Below, in pieces: positions 1 to 6,249 of a DNA stretch of 20,309 nt. This DNA is from CAYIFC01 sp964362645 (GTDB taxonomy: Bacteria; Patescibacteriota; Minisyncoccia; Phycocordibacterales; JACOZG01). Under the pieces are notes generated by a model that worked only from the letters and a program-made list of their open reading frames with translations, ran no database searches and had not been told where the DNA came from. The stretch covers positions 1 through 20,309 of the forward strand of contig CAYIFC010000008.1 in assembly GCA_964362645.1 (NCBI GenBank), read 5' to 3'. The stretch's first letter is position 1. Every line of letters begins with the position of its first letter. Made by a program: the position numbers and the translations under genes.

Positions 1-60
1 TTGGAAGAAAAATTATTAGTTTAACCTAGTGTTCGGATTCGGGGGTGCGGGTAGGGTACA

Positions 61-83
61 ACTCCCTACCCAATTCCTACCAC
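61..83 (-). promoter_or_regulatory. Tandem GGTWGGAAT-type box, copy 1
   Basis: On the - strand this reads as GGTAGGAAT followed 11 nt later by GGTAGGGAG. Three better copies (1653-1673, 5242-5263, 6828-6848) lie upstream of - strand genes. This one would serve a gene beyond the left edge. A GGGTAGGG/CCCTACCC inverted repeat (about 49-70) overlaps it. Its role as promoter or operator is inferred from position and recurrence. Confidence 0.5.
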
Positions 84-92
84 AGGCTTACT

Positions 93-125
93 AAAAAGAA
101 AAGGCCCTGTTCGCGATGACGGGGC
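93..125 (-). terminator. Intrinsic terminator of the zinc-ribbon gene pair
   Basis: On the - strand a GC-rich hairpin with arms GCCCC and GGGCC-type is followed directly by TTTTCTTTTT. It lies about 20 nt past the stop of the 143-457 gene. The T-tract is followed within about 10 nt by the tandem box at 61-83, the same layout as at 5263-5280 and 6848-6867. Confidence 0.75.
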
Positions 126-142
126 GTTGTGTTTCTAGTAGT

Positions 143-457
143 TTATCCAATCTTTTCGCTATTGCCGCATTGGAAGCAAGTTCCCTGTGGATCGTAGTTG
201 GGAGAGCTACAATTCGGGCAGACACCCCTTTTAGGGTTTGTCCTCAGTCGCTTGAGTGGGTCTTCGGTGTGAGCGACAACAGTGATCTCGTGGCAAGCGC
301 GATAATAAATAGTCTTGTGACAGTAGAGACATGGTTTTTTGAAACTAGTGATTTGACCACAGACTACAGCTGTCCCATCAGAAACATAATTATTATTTTT
401 GCCACAATGAGGACATGTACAGTTAGTGTGGGTACCTCTCGTTTCATTGTAAGCCAT
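143..457 (-). CDS. Small double zinc-ribbon protein, function unknown
   Basis: A 104-residue cysteine-rich protein with four CxxC-type knuckles: CPHCG near residue 17, CLYC near 44, CPNC near 80 and CFQCG near 94. This is enough for two Zn(Cys)4 ribbons. There are no catalytic motifs, signal peptide or membrane segment. Small zinc ribbons like this often bind nucleic acid or other proteins, but nothing here says which. The ATG at 457 is chosen over the TTG at 460 because AAGGAG sits 6 nt before the ATG and only 3 nt before the TTG. It lies 17 nt after a second zinc-ribbon gene with the same Shine-Dalgarno sequence, so the two are probably one operon, ended by the hairpin at 93-125. A specific function cannot be assigned. 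Confidence 0.7.
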   Translation of the reverse strand: MAYNETRGTHTNCTCPHCGKNNNYVSDGTAVVCGQITSFKKPCLYCHKTIYYRACHEITVVAHTEDPLKRLRTNPKRGVCPNCSSPNYDPQGTCFQCGNSEKIG

Positions 458-474
458 CAAGATCTCCTTTCGGG

Positions 475-864
475 TTAGTTGACCTCGTCATCCAGAGAAA
501 GGGAGTTGGGTTTACCCGTACCAATTCCAATCATAGAAAGATCAAATTCTAAGGCAAACGGTCTTGATGGTTGCCTACCTTCTTCCGTAGCCCTTTTAAT
601 TTCTGCCTTCAGTTGCTTTCTGAATTCCCGCAAAGCTCCCAATGCCCCATCTCCATCATGGTACCGATTTACCTTCTTGTATTCGCGGCCACAATTTTGA
701 CAAGAAACTTTGTGAGCAATGAGACCGGCAATGTCATGCCCTTGATCATACAAGATAACGACTTCTCTCGAACTAGAACGCTCCACTTCCTTCCCGCAAA
801 AGGGGCAGAAAAAAATCCTCGCAGAAATCTCGATGGTGGTCCAGAATATGTTTTCAGCACTCAT
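475..864 (-). CDS. Small zinc-ribbon protein, function unknown
   Basis: 129 residues. A CPFCGKE motif near residues 20-26 and a CQNCGREY motif near 55-62 together form a plausible four-cysteine zinc ribbon. After it comes a charged helical stretch (about 75-95, rich in Lys, Arg and Glu), then a polar tail. The start is supported by AAAGGAGATC 8 nt before the ATG. The gene is first of a two-gene unit with the zinc-ribbon gene at 143-457. The leader (865-942) carries a degenerate repeat of GGAT units that resembles the tandem boxes elsewhere in the region. The family is not recognised. A nucleic-acid-binding or regulatory role is possible but not shown. Confidence 0.7.
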   Translation of the reverse strand: MSAENIFWTTIEISARIFFCPFCGKEVERSSSREVVILYDQGHDIAGLIAHKVSCQNCGREYKKVNRYHDGDGALGALREFRKQLKAEIKRATEEGRQPSRPFALEFDLSMIGIGTGKPNSLSLDDEVN

Positions 865-901
865 GTGTCAGGATCTCCTTTCAACTGTTGTGAATGTCCT
901 C

Positions 902-925
902 GTTTATCCTCTTCGATCCTAACAG
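902..925 (-). promoter_or_regulatory. Degenerate relative of the tandem GGTWGGAAT box
   Basis: On the - strand TTAGGATCGA is followed by AGAGGATAAA, two GGAT units about 10 nt apart. It sits about 40 nt upstream of the 475-864 start and just after the terminator T-tract at 943-950. The order of parts matches the better boxes but the match is weak, so membership of the same family is tentative. Confidence 0.25.
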
Positions 926-942
926 ACGCGGCAAGGTTAAGC

Positions 943-979
943 AAAAAGAAAAGCGCACATACCTTGTGGTCGTGCGCTT
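943..979 (-). terminator. Intrinsic terminator of the HD-domain gene
   Basis: On the - strand a hairpin with perfect 8-bp arms AAGCGCAC and GTGCGCTT is followed by TTTTCTTTTT. It lies about 25 nt past the stop of the HD gene (1005-1610) and before the zinc-ribbon pair. Confidence 0.8.
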
Positions 980-1004
980 GGAGTCAACATTTGTTTGCCC
1001 TGTG

Positions 1005-1610
1005 TTAATCTACGCGGTTCTCACTTTGATAGAGATTTTTCCACCAGGCCGAGGGTTCTTGGTCGTATATTGCCTTACCTAGTTCCATAGCTGACTTTGT
1101 CTTAAGGTGTTTAAGGTAGTTATACGGTTGCTTCTCCCTTTTCCCGTCGAGCCACTCTTGGGCTTCTCGATTGCCTTGCCACACATATTCGCGCAGTAGG
1201 AGCACTTGGTCCAAGATGTCGGCATCTTTAGCCACTATTGATTCGGGAGTCTCACGAACTCGGTACTCCTCCGCTATCTCAATTAGTTCGTTAAAGGGTA
1301 GGGGACCAAATTGTTCTTCGATCGCTTGGTCTTCGTGAGTCTTAACATACCGTTTGTGGATCCAATTATGGTCATTGGTCCGCGATTCGGCCATGTCGTG
1401 AGTGAGGCACATCATTACCACCTTGTAAGGATCAACTCCTTCCATTTTTGCGAGGAAGAAGCCAATAATGGCCACTCTGAAGGAGTGAGTAGAGATGTTG
1501 TCAGACATGTCGTCGGTGAGTAGGGCCTGACGGTGCATTCTGTTAACCTTACGCATTGTGCCCACCTCGTATAAGAAGTTGGCGAGAGGGATAGTATCTA
1601 TTTTCCCCAT
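1005..1610 (-). CDS. HD-domain phosphohydrolase, YfbR/HDDC2-like
   Basis: A 201-residue HD-superfamily metal-dependent phosphohydrolase. Metal ligands are visible in order: His42 (STHSFRVA), His71-Asp72 (CLTHDMAES, giving an HDxxE pattern with Glu75) and an Asp in AKDADILDQ (near 129-131). This spacing fits the HD_3 group that contains the 5'-deoxynucleotidase YfbR and human HDDC2. If it follows the family it would dephosphorylate deoxynucleoside monophosphates, which would fit the nucleotide cluster further right, but the substrate cannot be read from sequence. The start has AAAGGA 7 nt upstream. A tandem box lies 42 nt before the ATG and a clean terminator follows, so it is probably monocistronic. 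Confidence 0.8.
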   Translation of the reverse strand: MGKIDTIPLANFLYEVGTMRKVNRMHRQALLTDDMSDNISTHSFRVAIIGFFLAKMEGVDPYKVVMMCLTHDMAESRTNDHNWIHKRYVKTHEDQAIEEQFGPLPFNELIEIAEEYRVRETPESIVAKDADILDQVLLLREYVWQGNREAQEWLDGKREKQPYNYLKHLKTKSAMELGKAIYDQEPSAWWKNLYQSENRVD

Positions 1611-1652
1611 TCGTTATTCCTTTCCAAAAGACCACAATTCTTTATTCCTAAG

Positions 1653-1673
1653 TTCCAACCACATTACTACCAT
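1653..1673 (-). promoter_or_regulatory. Tandem GGTWGGAAT-type box, copy 2
   Basis: On the - strand GGTAGTAAT is followed 11 nt later by GGTTGGAAC, 42 nt upstream of the HD-domain ATG. That is the same distance as copy 4 from its gene. No good -10 hexamer can be placed at a fixed distance in all copies, so operator or unusual promoter is undecided. Confidence 0.5.
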
Positions 1674-1685
1674 GCGAGGAGGGGA

Positions 1686-1719
1686 AAGTAAATAAAAATA
1701 GTTACTACTTTGTAGTTTG
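1686..1719 (-). terminator. Weak possible terminator after the methyltransferase
   Basis: On the - strand ACTAC-AAA-GTAGT overlaps the methyltransferase stop codon and is followed, after about 5 nt, by TTTTTATTT. The stem is only 5 bp and A/T rich, and the gap before the T-tract is long, so this is a weak call. Confidence 0.3.
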
Positions 1720-2355
1720 AAAAATATTTATTCTACGCGAAGCTCTAAGTATGTAATTATTTATTCCAAGAAAGTGTTTTAAGTCCCCAGTAGATTTTTT
1801 GGGATTGAGAGAAGTAATAAAGTCATCGGCTGAATCAAATTGAAAGACTGTTTCGTCATCAATCTCGGCAATTTCTTTATAGCCTTTGTTCCCACAAATT
1901 GATTCATAAGCCAGAGCTTTTTCTTTTCGCTCGTCTCCATCACAAGCATCAAACCTTATTTCAGCCTCGAAAAAAGTTCCAGCGGTAGATGGCTCCAGAA
2001 AAATTACATACCCGCCCAGCTTTGTAACTCGTATCGATTCGTTTATCGCCAAATCCATTTTCTCAACTGGCACATGGTGGAGCGAGAGAGTAAAAATTGC
2101 CACATCAAACATCTGGTCTGCGAAGTCTAGTTTTTCCGCCTTACCAATCTGGTACTCAATATTACTTGCTTGATTGGTCTCTTGCGCTTGAGCAATTAAT
2201 CTCATGTCTGGTTCAATCGCGGTTAAGTCTTTGCATCTTTTAGCTATTTCGAAAGATCGAGTGCCTGAACCGCAACCAATTTCTAAAATACTCTTTCCTT
2301 GGAGTTTTACCACCTCTTCAACCTTATCTAAAAACTCTTCCTTTATCCTTTTCAT
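1705..2355 (-). CDS. Class I SAM-dependent methyltransferase
   Basis: A 216-residue Rossmann-fold methyltransferase. Motif I is ILEIGCGSGT (residues 23-32), with the acidic ribose-binding position in LTAIEPDM about 17 residues later. The motif IV region is FDVAIFTLSLHHV, typical of the Methyltransf_11/25 (UbiE/BioC-like) group. The target could be a small molecule or a macromolecule; the acceptor-binding C-terminal part (about 125-216) has no motif I recognise. The ATG overlaps the TAA of the upstream Fic gene by one base (TAATG), which implies translational coupling. The tight pairing suggests the two products act in one process, possibly modification of a shared target or protection from the Fic enzyme; that is inference. 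Confidence 0.8.
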   Translation of the reverse strand: MKRIKEEFLDKVEEVVKLQGKSILEIGCGSGTRSFEIAKRCKDLTAIEPDMRLIAQAQETNQASNIEYQIGKAEKLDFADQMFDVAIFTLSLHHVPVEKMDLAINESIRVTKLGGYVIFLEPSTAGTFFEAEIRFDACDGDERKEKALAYESICGNKGYKEIAEIDDETVFQFDSADDFITSLNPKKSTGDLKHFLGINNYILRASRRINIFQTTK

Positions 2356-3845
2356 TAATTATTTATCGTTGCTTGAATATTCATTTGATACTTCTCCTTA
2401 AGGGTAATGTTTTTACCTTTCTCCTCCGGTTGTTTTTCAGAGTCAGACAAAAGATGCTTTTCCGGGTTGGTGAAGACGTCTATCATTTTCTCTATCCTCT
2501 GTTTTTTTAGCTCCCAATATATTTCTAATATACTCTCTATATCATTTGGTGACAGGTCGGGCGTTAACTCGCGTAAATCTATATAGGTATTAGTGCGTCC
2601 ACTGTACTCGGCGGTTTTTATATATTTATCCAAAACCCCCTTACTTTTAAGGTGTTTATACACTGCGACAAAATGGTCAGAAGAATCACTCTCTCTCATC
2701 GTAATTAAAGCCTGGTAGTCCTTTTCAGCTAGATTGGTATTTAACTCTCGAACTTCTTGCCAAGACGGAAACAAATTTCTTGGAATTGATCTATCTTTTA
2801 TATTTAAGCCCATTTCTGTATATAGCTCCATACCGACATAGTAATTTAACGAAGATGTGCTTGTATTAAGCCTAAGTCTGCCTTCGTCGCCCAAAACATT
2901 TTTTAAATTCTCATTCTGTTGAGGCGTGCCAGTATAATTTTTGTGCAGAAGGGTAAAAATTAGCCTACTCGTCCTACCGTTGCCATCCTCGAATGGGTGT
3001 ATGGCTGTGACAGACCCGGCGAGTAAGAGCGCCATGTCATGTACGTCTTCCATTTTTTTAATACCTTCGAATGCCTTCTCCAGCAATTCCTCCTTGCCTT
3101 GTTGTTGAGGGGGTACATAGTCTGTACCCAATAGTGGGCTAACTATTTCAACCCGCTCTCCATCCATCTCTCTATTCGTAATGGGTTTGTCTCGTAATAT
3201 GCCATTCAGTCTTTCCAACCAACTTTTAAACTCGTCATATGTTAGCCCATGAATGTAGGCAATCTTACTCTGTTCATTGTCGAAAATTTTCTCGGCCTCA
3301 ATCTTGTGTAAAAAGTCTATAAGCTTATCAGTTTGGTTATCTCTTTCTGATTGTTCCGTTTCGGAGAGTTCACTTTTACTAAGATATATTGCATCCTCAG
3401 GAAGTGTTTCAAATCTTTTAATTTTTATTTCTGTTGCCCCGTCAACCCATGCTTTCGTTAATCTATTCATGCCATCGATAACTTCATCCTTACCTATAAT
3501 TAGAATGGGGTATTTCTCATAATCCGCGTTTCGGATTTTATTAATAGTTTCAATCCAATCTGGATACTCTCGCTCTATTTCGTCCCAGTTTGGGTGCCCA
3601 CCGAACTTTTCTACCACAGAAAGTATTTGTTGGGGTCCGAGCCAGTCTCCTTTTTTGTCATGCCAGTAATTACCGTTTTTGTTTCCTTCCAATAAATCAA
3701 TCGAGACTACTTCTTCTGGTAGTGATTCAGCGTGATGTATTAACTTATATACATCGTACATATTTTCCCCATGTGTTGCTGTGTGAGTATCACCCTCGAT
3801 ACTCACTTTCGGAAAGTTATTATTGAGGGCTTTCTCTATACTCAT
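2355..3845 (-). CDS. Fic-domain protein with ParB-like N-terminal region
   Basis: A 496-residue protein. The Fic active-site loop HPFEDGNGR is intact at residues 283-291, with the catalytic His283 and the phosphate-binding and Arg positions. Active Fic enzymes transfer AMP (or other nucleotide moieties) onto Ser, Thr or Tyr hydroxyls of target proteins. Upstream, residues about 112-146 contain YPILIIGKDEVIDGMNRL and a following helix, a pattern like ParB/sulfiredoxin-type domains (cf. the I-x-GxxR motif). No clear (S/T)xxxE(G/N) inhibitory helix was found, so self-inhibition is undecided. The C-terminal 180 residues are helical and charged, of unknown role. The start codon lacks a Shine-Dalgarno sequence; a TGn-TATGCT extended -10 ends 6 nt before the ATG, which suggests a leaderless message. 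The downstream methyltransferase overlaps by one base. Confidence 0.85.
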   Translation of the reverse strand: MSIEKALNNNFPKVSIEGDTHTATHGENMYDVYKLIHHAESLPEEVVSIDLLEGNKNGNYWHDKKGDWLGPQQILSVVEKFGGHPNWDEIEREYPDWIETINKIRNADYEKYPILIIGKDEVIDGMNRLTKAWVDGATEIKIKRFETLPEDAIYLSKSELSETEQSERDNQTDKLIDFLHKIEAEKIFDNEQSKIAYIHGLTYDEFKSWLERLNGILRDKPITNREMDGERVEIVSPLLGTDYVPPQQQGKEELLEKAFEGIKKMEDVHDMALLLAGSVTAIHPFEDGNGRTSRLIFTLLHKNYTGTPQQNENLKNVLGDEGRLRLNTSTSSLNYYVGMELYTEMGLNIKDRSIPRNLFPSWQEVRELNTNLAEKDYQALITMRESDSSDHFVAVYKHLKSKGVLDKYIKTAEYSGRTNTYIDLRELTPDLSPNDIESILEIYWELKKQRIEKMIDVFTNPEKHLLSDSEKQPEEKGKNITLKEKYQMNIQATINN

Positions 3846-3860
3846 ACCAAAAGCATAACA
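3846..3860 (-). promoter_or_regulatory. Extended -10 promoter, leaderless start of the Fic gene
   Basis: On the - strand TGT-TATGCT is followed by six bases and then the ATG. Transcription starting about 7 nt after the -10 would begin at the ATG itself. The -35 region (AGGACT at the right spacing) is poor, as is common for extended -10 promoters. Confidence 0.45.
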
Positions 3861-3893
3861 GTCCAGAACTAAAAAGTCCTTACCCCTTAAGGA

Positions 3894-4051
3894 TATTTTA
3901 GAAAATTTCTATGATGGGTCGAACGGTGGGGGACGTTACTGCGTCCGCCCGTAGCTTTAGCGAAGGAGGAGGACTATTTTTGAGCGATTAGACGATTCCA
4001 CGATTTATATTCCTACATTATACCCCAACCCTGGGTGCACTATATAAAAAT
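3894..4051. repeat. Dispersed intergenic repeat, copy 1
   Basis: This aligns without gaps to 6250-6407. The first about 134 bp differ at roughly 17 positions by eye, more than half of them transitions, and the rest fades into the following terminator. Shared internal structure includes the palindrome TAGAAA-A-TTTCTA at the left end, the hairpin GGACG-TTACTG-CGTCC, then CCGTAGCTTTAG and a GGAGGAG run. No ORF runs through both copies. It lies between the Fic promoter and the terminator of the gene at 4107-5177. It could be a non-autonomous mobile unit or a structured RNA. Confidence 0.75.
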
Positions 4052-4083
4052 AGGGCCCCGTCTCCAGTAGAGAACAGGGCCCT
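4045..4083 (-). terminator. Intrinsic terminator of the 4107-5177 gene
   Basis: On the - strand perfect arms AGGGCCC and GGGCCCT enclose an 18-nt loop and are followed by TATTTTTATA. The hairpin starts 24 nt past the gene's stop codon. The right end of the dispersed repeat merges with its T-tract. Confidence 0.75.
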
Positions 4084-4106
4084 CACTTATAGTACAAAAT
4101 CTCGGG

Positions 4107-5177
4107 TTAATTGATGTCTTTAAGGAGATCCTCAAGATCTTTCTCCGCTAGCGACGAAGATGACCACCTAGCCACACGAAACCGAGCTTCTGCCCAGGCA
4201 TCTCCAACTCCCTTAGCCCATTCTGATTTGGAAAGGCTTTCGAGGGCCCCTTCCTCCTCTTTTGAAGAGTCCGCGTCGGGACGAAATAGAATTGGATCAG
4301 ATTCATCCTCTTGGGTAATAAAGCCAACCCATTCCGAGCGAGATGCTTCAGCTTTGAATGAGGTTTCGTCTGGGTTGATCACGGCAGACAACACCTCTCC
4401 CTTGGTCAATTCCGGTGATGATCGAATTGTCGTTAGTAGCTCACGAAGCACTCGGTGAGTGAAATCAGTCAGATGATTGTAATCCCTAACACCAAAGATG
4501 AAGCTCAGATATTGCGCTAAGGTATCTCGGCAAGCTCGTACATGATTCACGAAGGCTTCTTTATCCACTGGTTGATAGAGGTGCTTGGTGACCCAACTTA
4601 TGGTCAAAATAAGGTACCACTCTCGTCCAGTAGGAGCAGAAGGAGCTGAGACAAAATCGTTTCCACTCCGTTCCCTAGCATCAGCCAGAGTGGGGACAAT
4701 ATCTAGCGCCCTCAGAGCTTTGCCCAGTTTTTGCATAGAGATCTCACCACTGCACTTTCCGCCCAGGACGTTCTTGAAAATGCGAGCCACTTGCGCGCTG
4801 TTGAGTCCGGCACTTTCCGCAAAATCGTTCTGATATCGCCAATTCCCATCAAGAAAACGGTCAAACAGTAGGCGTAGTGGATTGTATCGAATAGACTCCA
4901 AGAGTTCCTCTGGTCTCTGCCCATTCACATTGTTTGCATGGATGCGGTAGAAACAGTCGCGGTAGACGCAACCAACCGGACTACGCATGGCCGCCTGATA
5001 ACTGCTGTCCCGGACAAAAGATCTGCGGAACAATCGTCGACAACGACTTGCAAACTCCAAAGCATCGCCCGTATAGACCTCAGCCAAGGCTAGAACTCTC
5101 AAGATAGTGCTCTGGTCATCGAGCGGGAGCTGGCCCAAAGAGATCTGTTGTCCCAAAATCGTTTGGTAGGTAATCAT
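4107..5177 (-). CDS. Hypothetical protein with XRE-like helix-turn-helix stretch
   Basis: 356 residues, family not recognised. Residues about 116-160 (NDFAESAGLNSAQVARIF, then a short insert, then SMQKLGKALRALDI) look like a Cro/C1-type helix-turn-helix: recognition-helix pattern, then the helix carrying the LGKALRALDI signature. The N-terminal third is Arg-rich with several Cys (RCRRLFRRSF near 47-56, CVYRDCFYR near 75-83). The C-terminal about 70 residues are acidic and Ser-rich. The ATG at 5177 is preferred over an upstream in-frame start because AGAGGAG lies 6 nt before it. The leader holds a 9-bp inverted repeat and a tandem box. DNA-binding regulation is plausible; the rest is unknown. 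Confidence 0.65.
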   Translation of the reverse strand: MITYQTILGQQISLGQLPLDDQSTILRVLALAEVYTGDALEFASRCRRLFRRSFVRDSSYQAAMRSPVGCVYRDCFYRIHANNVNGQRPEELLESIRYNPLRLLFDRFLDGNWRYQNDFAESAGLNSAQVARIFKNVLGGKCSGEISMQKLGKALRALDIVPTLADARERSGNDFVSAPSAPTGREWYLILTISWVTKHLYQPVDKEAFVNHVRACRDTLAQYLSFIFGVRDYNHLTDFTHRVLRELLTTIRSSPELTKGEVLSAVINPDETSFKAEASRSEWVGFITQEDESDPILFRPDADSSKEEEGALESLSKSEWAKGVGDAWAEARFRVARWSSSSLAEKDLEDLLKDIN

Positions 5178-5214
5178 TGTGTTCTCCTCTAGTAACAAAG
5201 AGCATATTTGGAAA

Positions 5215-5236
5215 AGCAGAACAACGCTGTTCTGCT
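5215..5236 (-). promoter_or_regulatory. Perfect 9-bp inverted repeat in leader (operator or RNA hairpin)
   Basis: AGCAGAACA and TGTTCTGCT flank the 4-nt centre ACGC, 38 nt upstream of the HTH-like protein's ATG and just downstream of the tandem box. Since that protein may bind DNA, an autoregulatory operator is possible. An mRNA hairpin is equally possible, but no T-tract follows. Confidence 0.5.
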
Positions 5237-5241
5237 AGTAA

Positions 5242-5263
5242 ATTCCAACCTCATTCCTACCAC
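5242..5263 (-). promoter_or_regulatory. Tandem GGTWGGAAT-type box, copy 3
   Basis: The cleanest copy: on the - strand GGTAGGAATGA is followed by GGTTGGAATTT, two near-identical units at an 11-nt period (about one helical turn). It lies 64 nt upstream of the HTH-like gene's ATG, with the inverted repeat 5215-5236 in between. Confidence 0.55.
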
Positions 5264-5270
5264 GGGTTTA

Positions 5271-5304
5271 AAGAAAAGAAAAGAGCCTTGCCTGGATTCT
5301 TTTT
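5271..5304 (-). terminator. Possible orphan terminator before tandem box copy 3
   Basis: On the - strand AAAGA-AT-CC, a short loop and GG-C-TCTTT are followed by TTTTCTTTTC. The stem is weak. No - strand gene lies upstream to be terminated, because a + strand gene starts at 5363. The layout copies that at 93-125 and 6858-6890, which suggests the T-tract and box move or were duplicated together. Confidence 0.35.
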
Positions 5305-5362
5305 ACTAGTAGTATTACCAACGGATTAAGGACAACGAATCTTTGACAGAAAGGGCTAGTTT

Positions 5363-6136
5363 ATGGACGTTCTTCCATATATCGGCATTACCGACTTTAC
5401 CAATTTCGAGCAGGTGCAGAGAATGTACGAGGCGGTTGAGCAGCACAAATCTCCAGAATCTCAGCGGATGTTGCACGTCGGCGTCATGATGAGCTTCAAA
5501 ACTCTGAATGGCATCGAGACCAAGTGGTCAAAAGTTTGGCCGCCGAAAGAGACAATCCGAGATATTTTCGGTTCTGATGACGTTTACAATTGTCTCCACT
5601 ATGCCGACTATGATCATGACACAGATTTCTATCATGACTTGTCGGAGGCAATTATGTGCGGAGGTATTGGCATCAATGCTGTACAGCTCGACATGCTTTG
5701 GCCCGATCCCGGACAGGTCGCGAGTGCGATCCACACTTCACGCAAACAGATCGAGGTAATTCTACAGGTCGGTGGTAGAGCTATTGAGATGGCGAATAAT
5801 GATCCCGCAGAGGTCGTAAGTAGGCTTGAGGACTACGAGACTGTAATCCACCGGGTTTTGCTCGACAAAAGTATGGGGCGAGGACTAGGTATGGATGCCA
5901 TTGGTCTCATTCCGTTTGCCCGAGCGATCAGGGAGCGGTTCCCCAATTTGGGTCTTGTGGTAGCTGGTGGACTTGGTCCAAACAGCATCAACTTGGTTGA
6001 ACCGCTGGTTAAAGAGTTTCCCGATGTAAGCATCGATGCACAAGGGAAGCTCCGACCGAGTGGTAACTCTCTTGATCCAATTGATTGGGATATGGCCGAA
6101 GACTACCTCGTCAAAGCGTTGGAGCTCTTGAAGTAA
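5363..6136 (+). CDS. TrpF-like TIM-barrel protein, function unknown
   Basis: 257 residues with an alternating beta/alpha pattern. The N-terminal strand YIGITDF and the late strand-loop LGLVVAGGLGPNSI (near 199-212), followed by PDVSIDAQGKLR, resemble the phosphate-binding AGGL-x-P-x-N and DVSSG motifs of phosphoribosylanthranilate isomerase and related ribulose-phosphate-binding barrels. The catalytic Cys of true TrpF (in KICG) is not found at the start of the protein, and no trp genes are nearby, so tryptophan synthesis is unlikely. AAAGGG lies 7 nt before the ATG. It is the only + strand gene among - strand accessory genes. A clear terminator follows. The reaction is unknown. Confidence 0.65.
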   Translation: MDVLPYIGITDFTNFEQVQRMYEAVEQHKSPESQRMLHVGVMMSFKTLNGIETKWSKVWPPKETIRDIFGSDDVYNCLHYADYDHDTDFYHDLSEAIMCGGIGINAVQLDMLWPDPGQVASAIHTSRKQIEVILQVGGRAIEMANNDPAEVVSRLEDYETVIHRVLLDKSMGRGLGMDAIGLIPFARAIRERFPNLGLVVAGGLGPNSINLVEPLVKEFPDVSIDAQGKLRPSGNSLDPIDWDMAEDYLVKALELLK

Positions 6137-6167
6137 CGAGGTCCAGCAAGTTTTGTGTATTTTCCCC

Positions 6168-6202
6168 AGCCGCCCGGCTCACTACTGGCGCGGCTTTTTG
6201 TT
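6168..6202 (+). terminator. Intrinsic terminator of the TrpF-like gene
   Basis: Arms AGCCGC and GCGGCT enclose a 16-nt loop and are followed by TTTTTGTTG, about 30 nt past the stop at 6136. Confidence 0.75.
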
Positions 6203-6249
6203 GTGAAATTAATTTCGGCTGGAACTAAAAAATCCTGACTACTAAAAGC

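Noticed and set aside
3894..4051. Insertion sequence with transposase in the twin repeats
   Set aside because: Each copy is under 160 bp, has no coding frame and no clear terminal inverted repeats.
5215..5236. LexA/DinR-type SOS box (GAAC...GTTC)
   Set aside because: The half-sites are 6 nt apart where the Gram-positive consensus has 4, and no SOS gene is near.
5343..5348. Consensus TTGACA upstream of the TrpF-like gene
   Set aside because: Only 14 nt separate it from the ATG, so no -10 and start site can fit for that gene.
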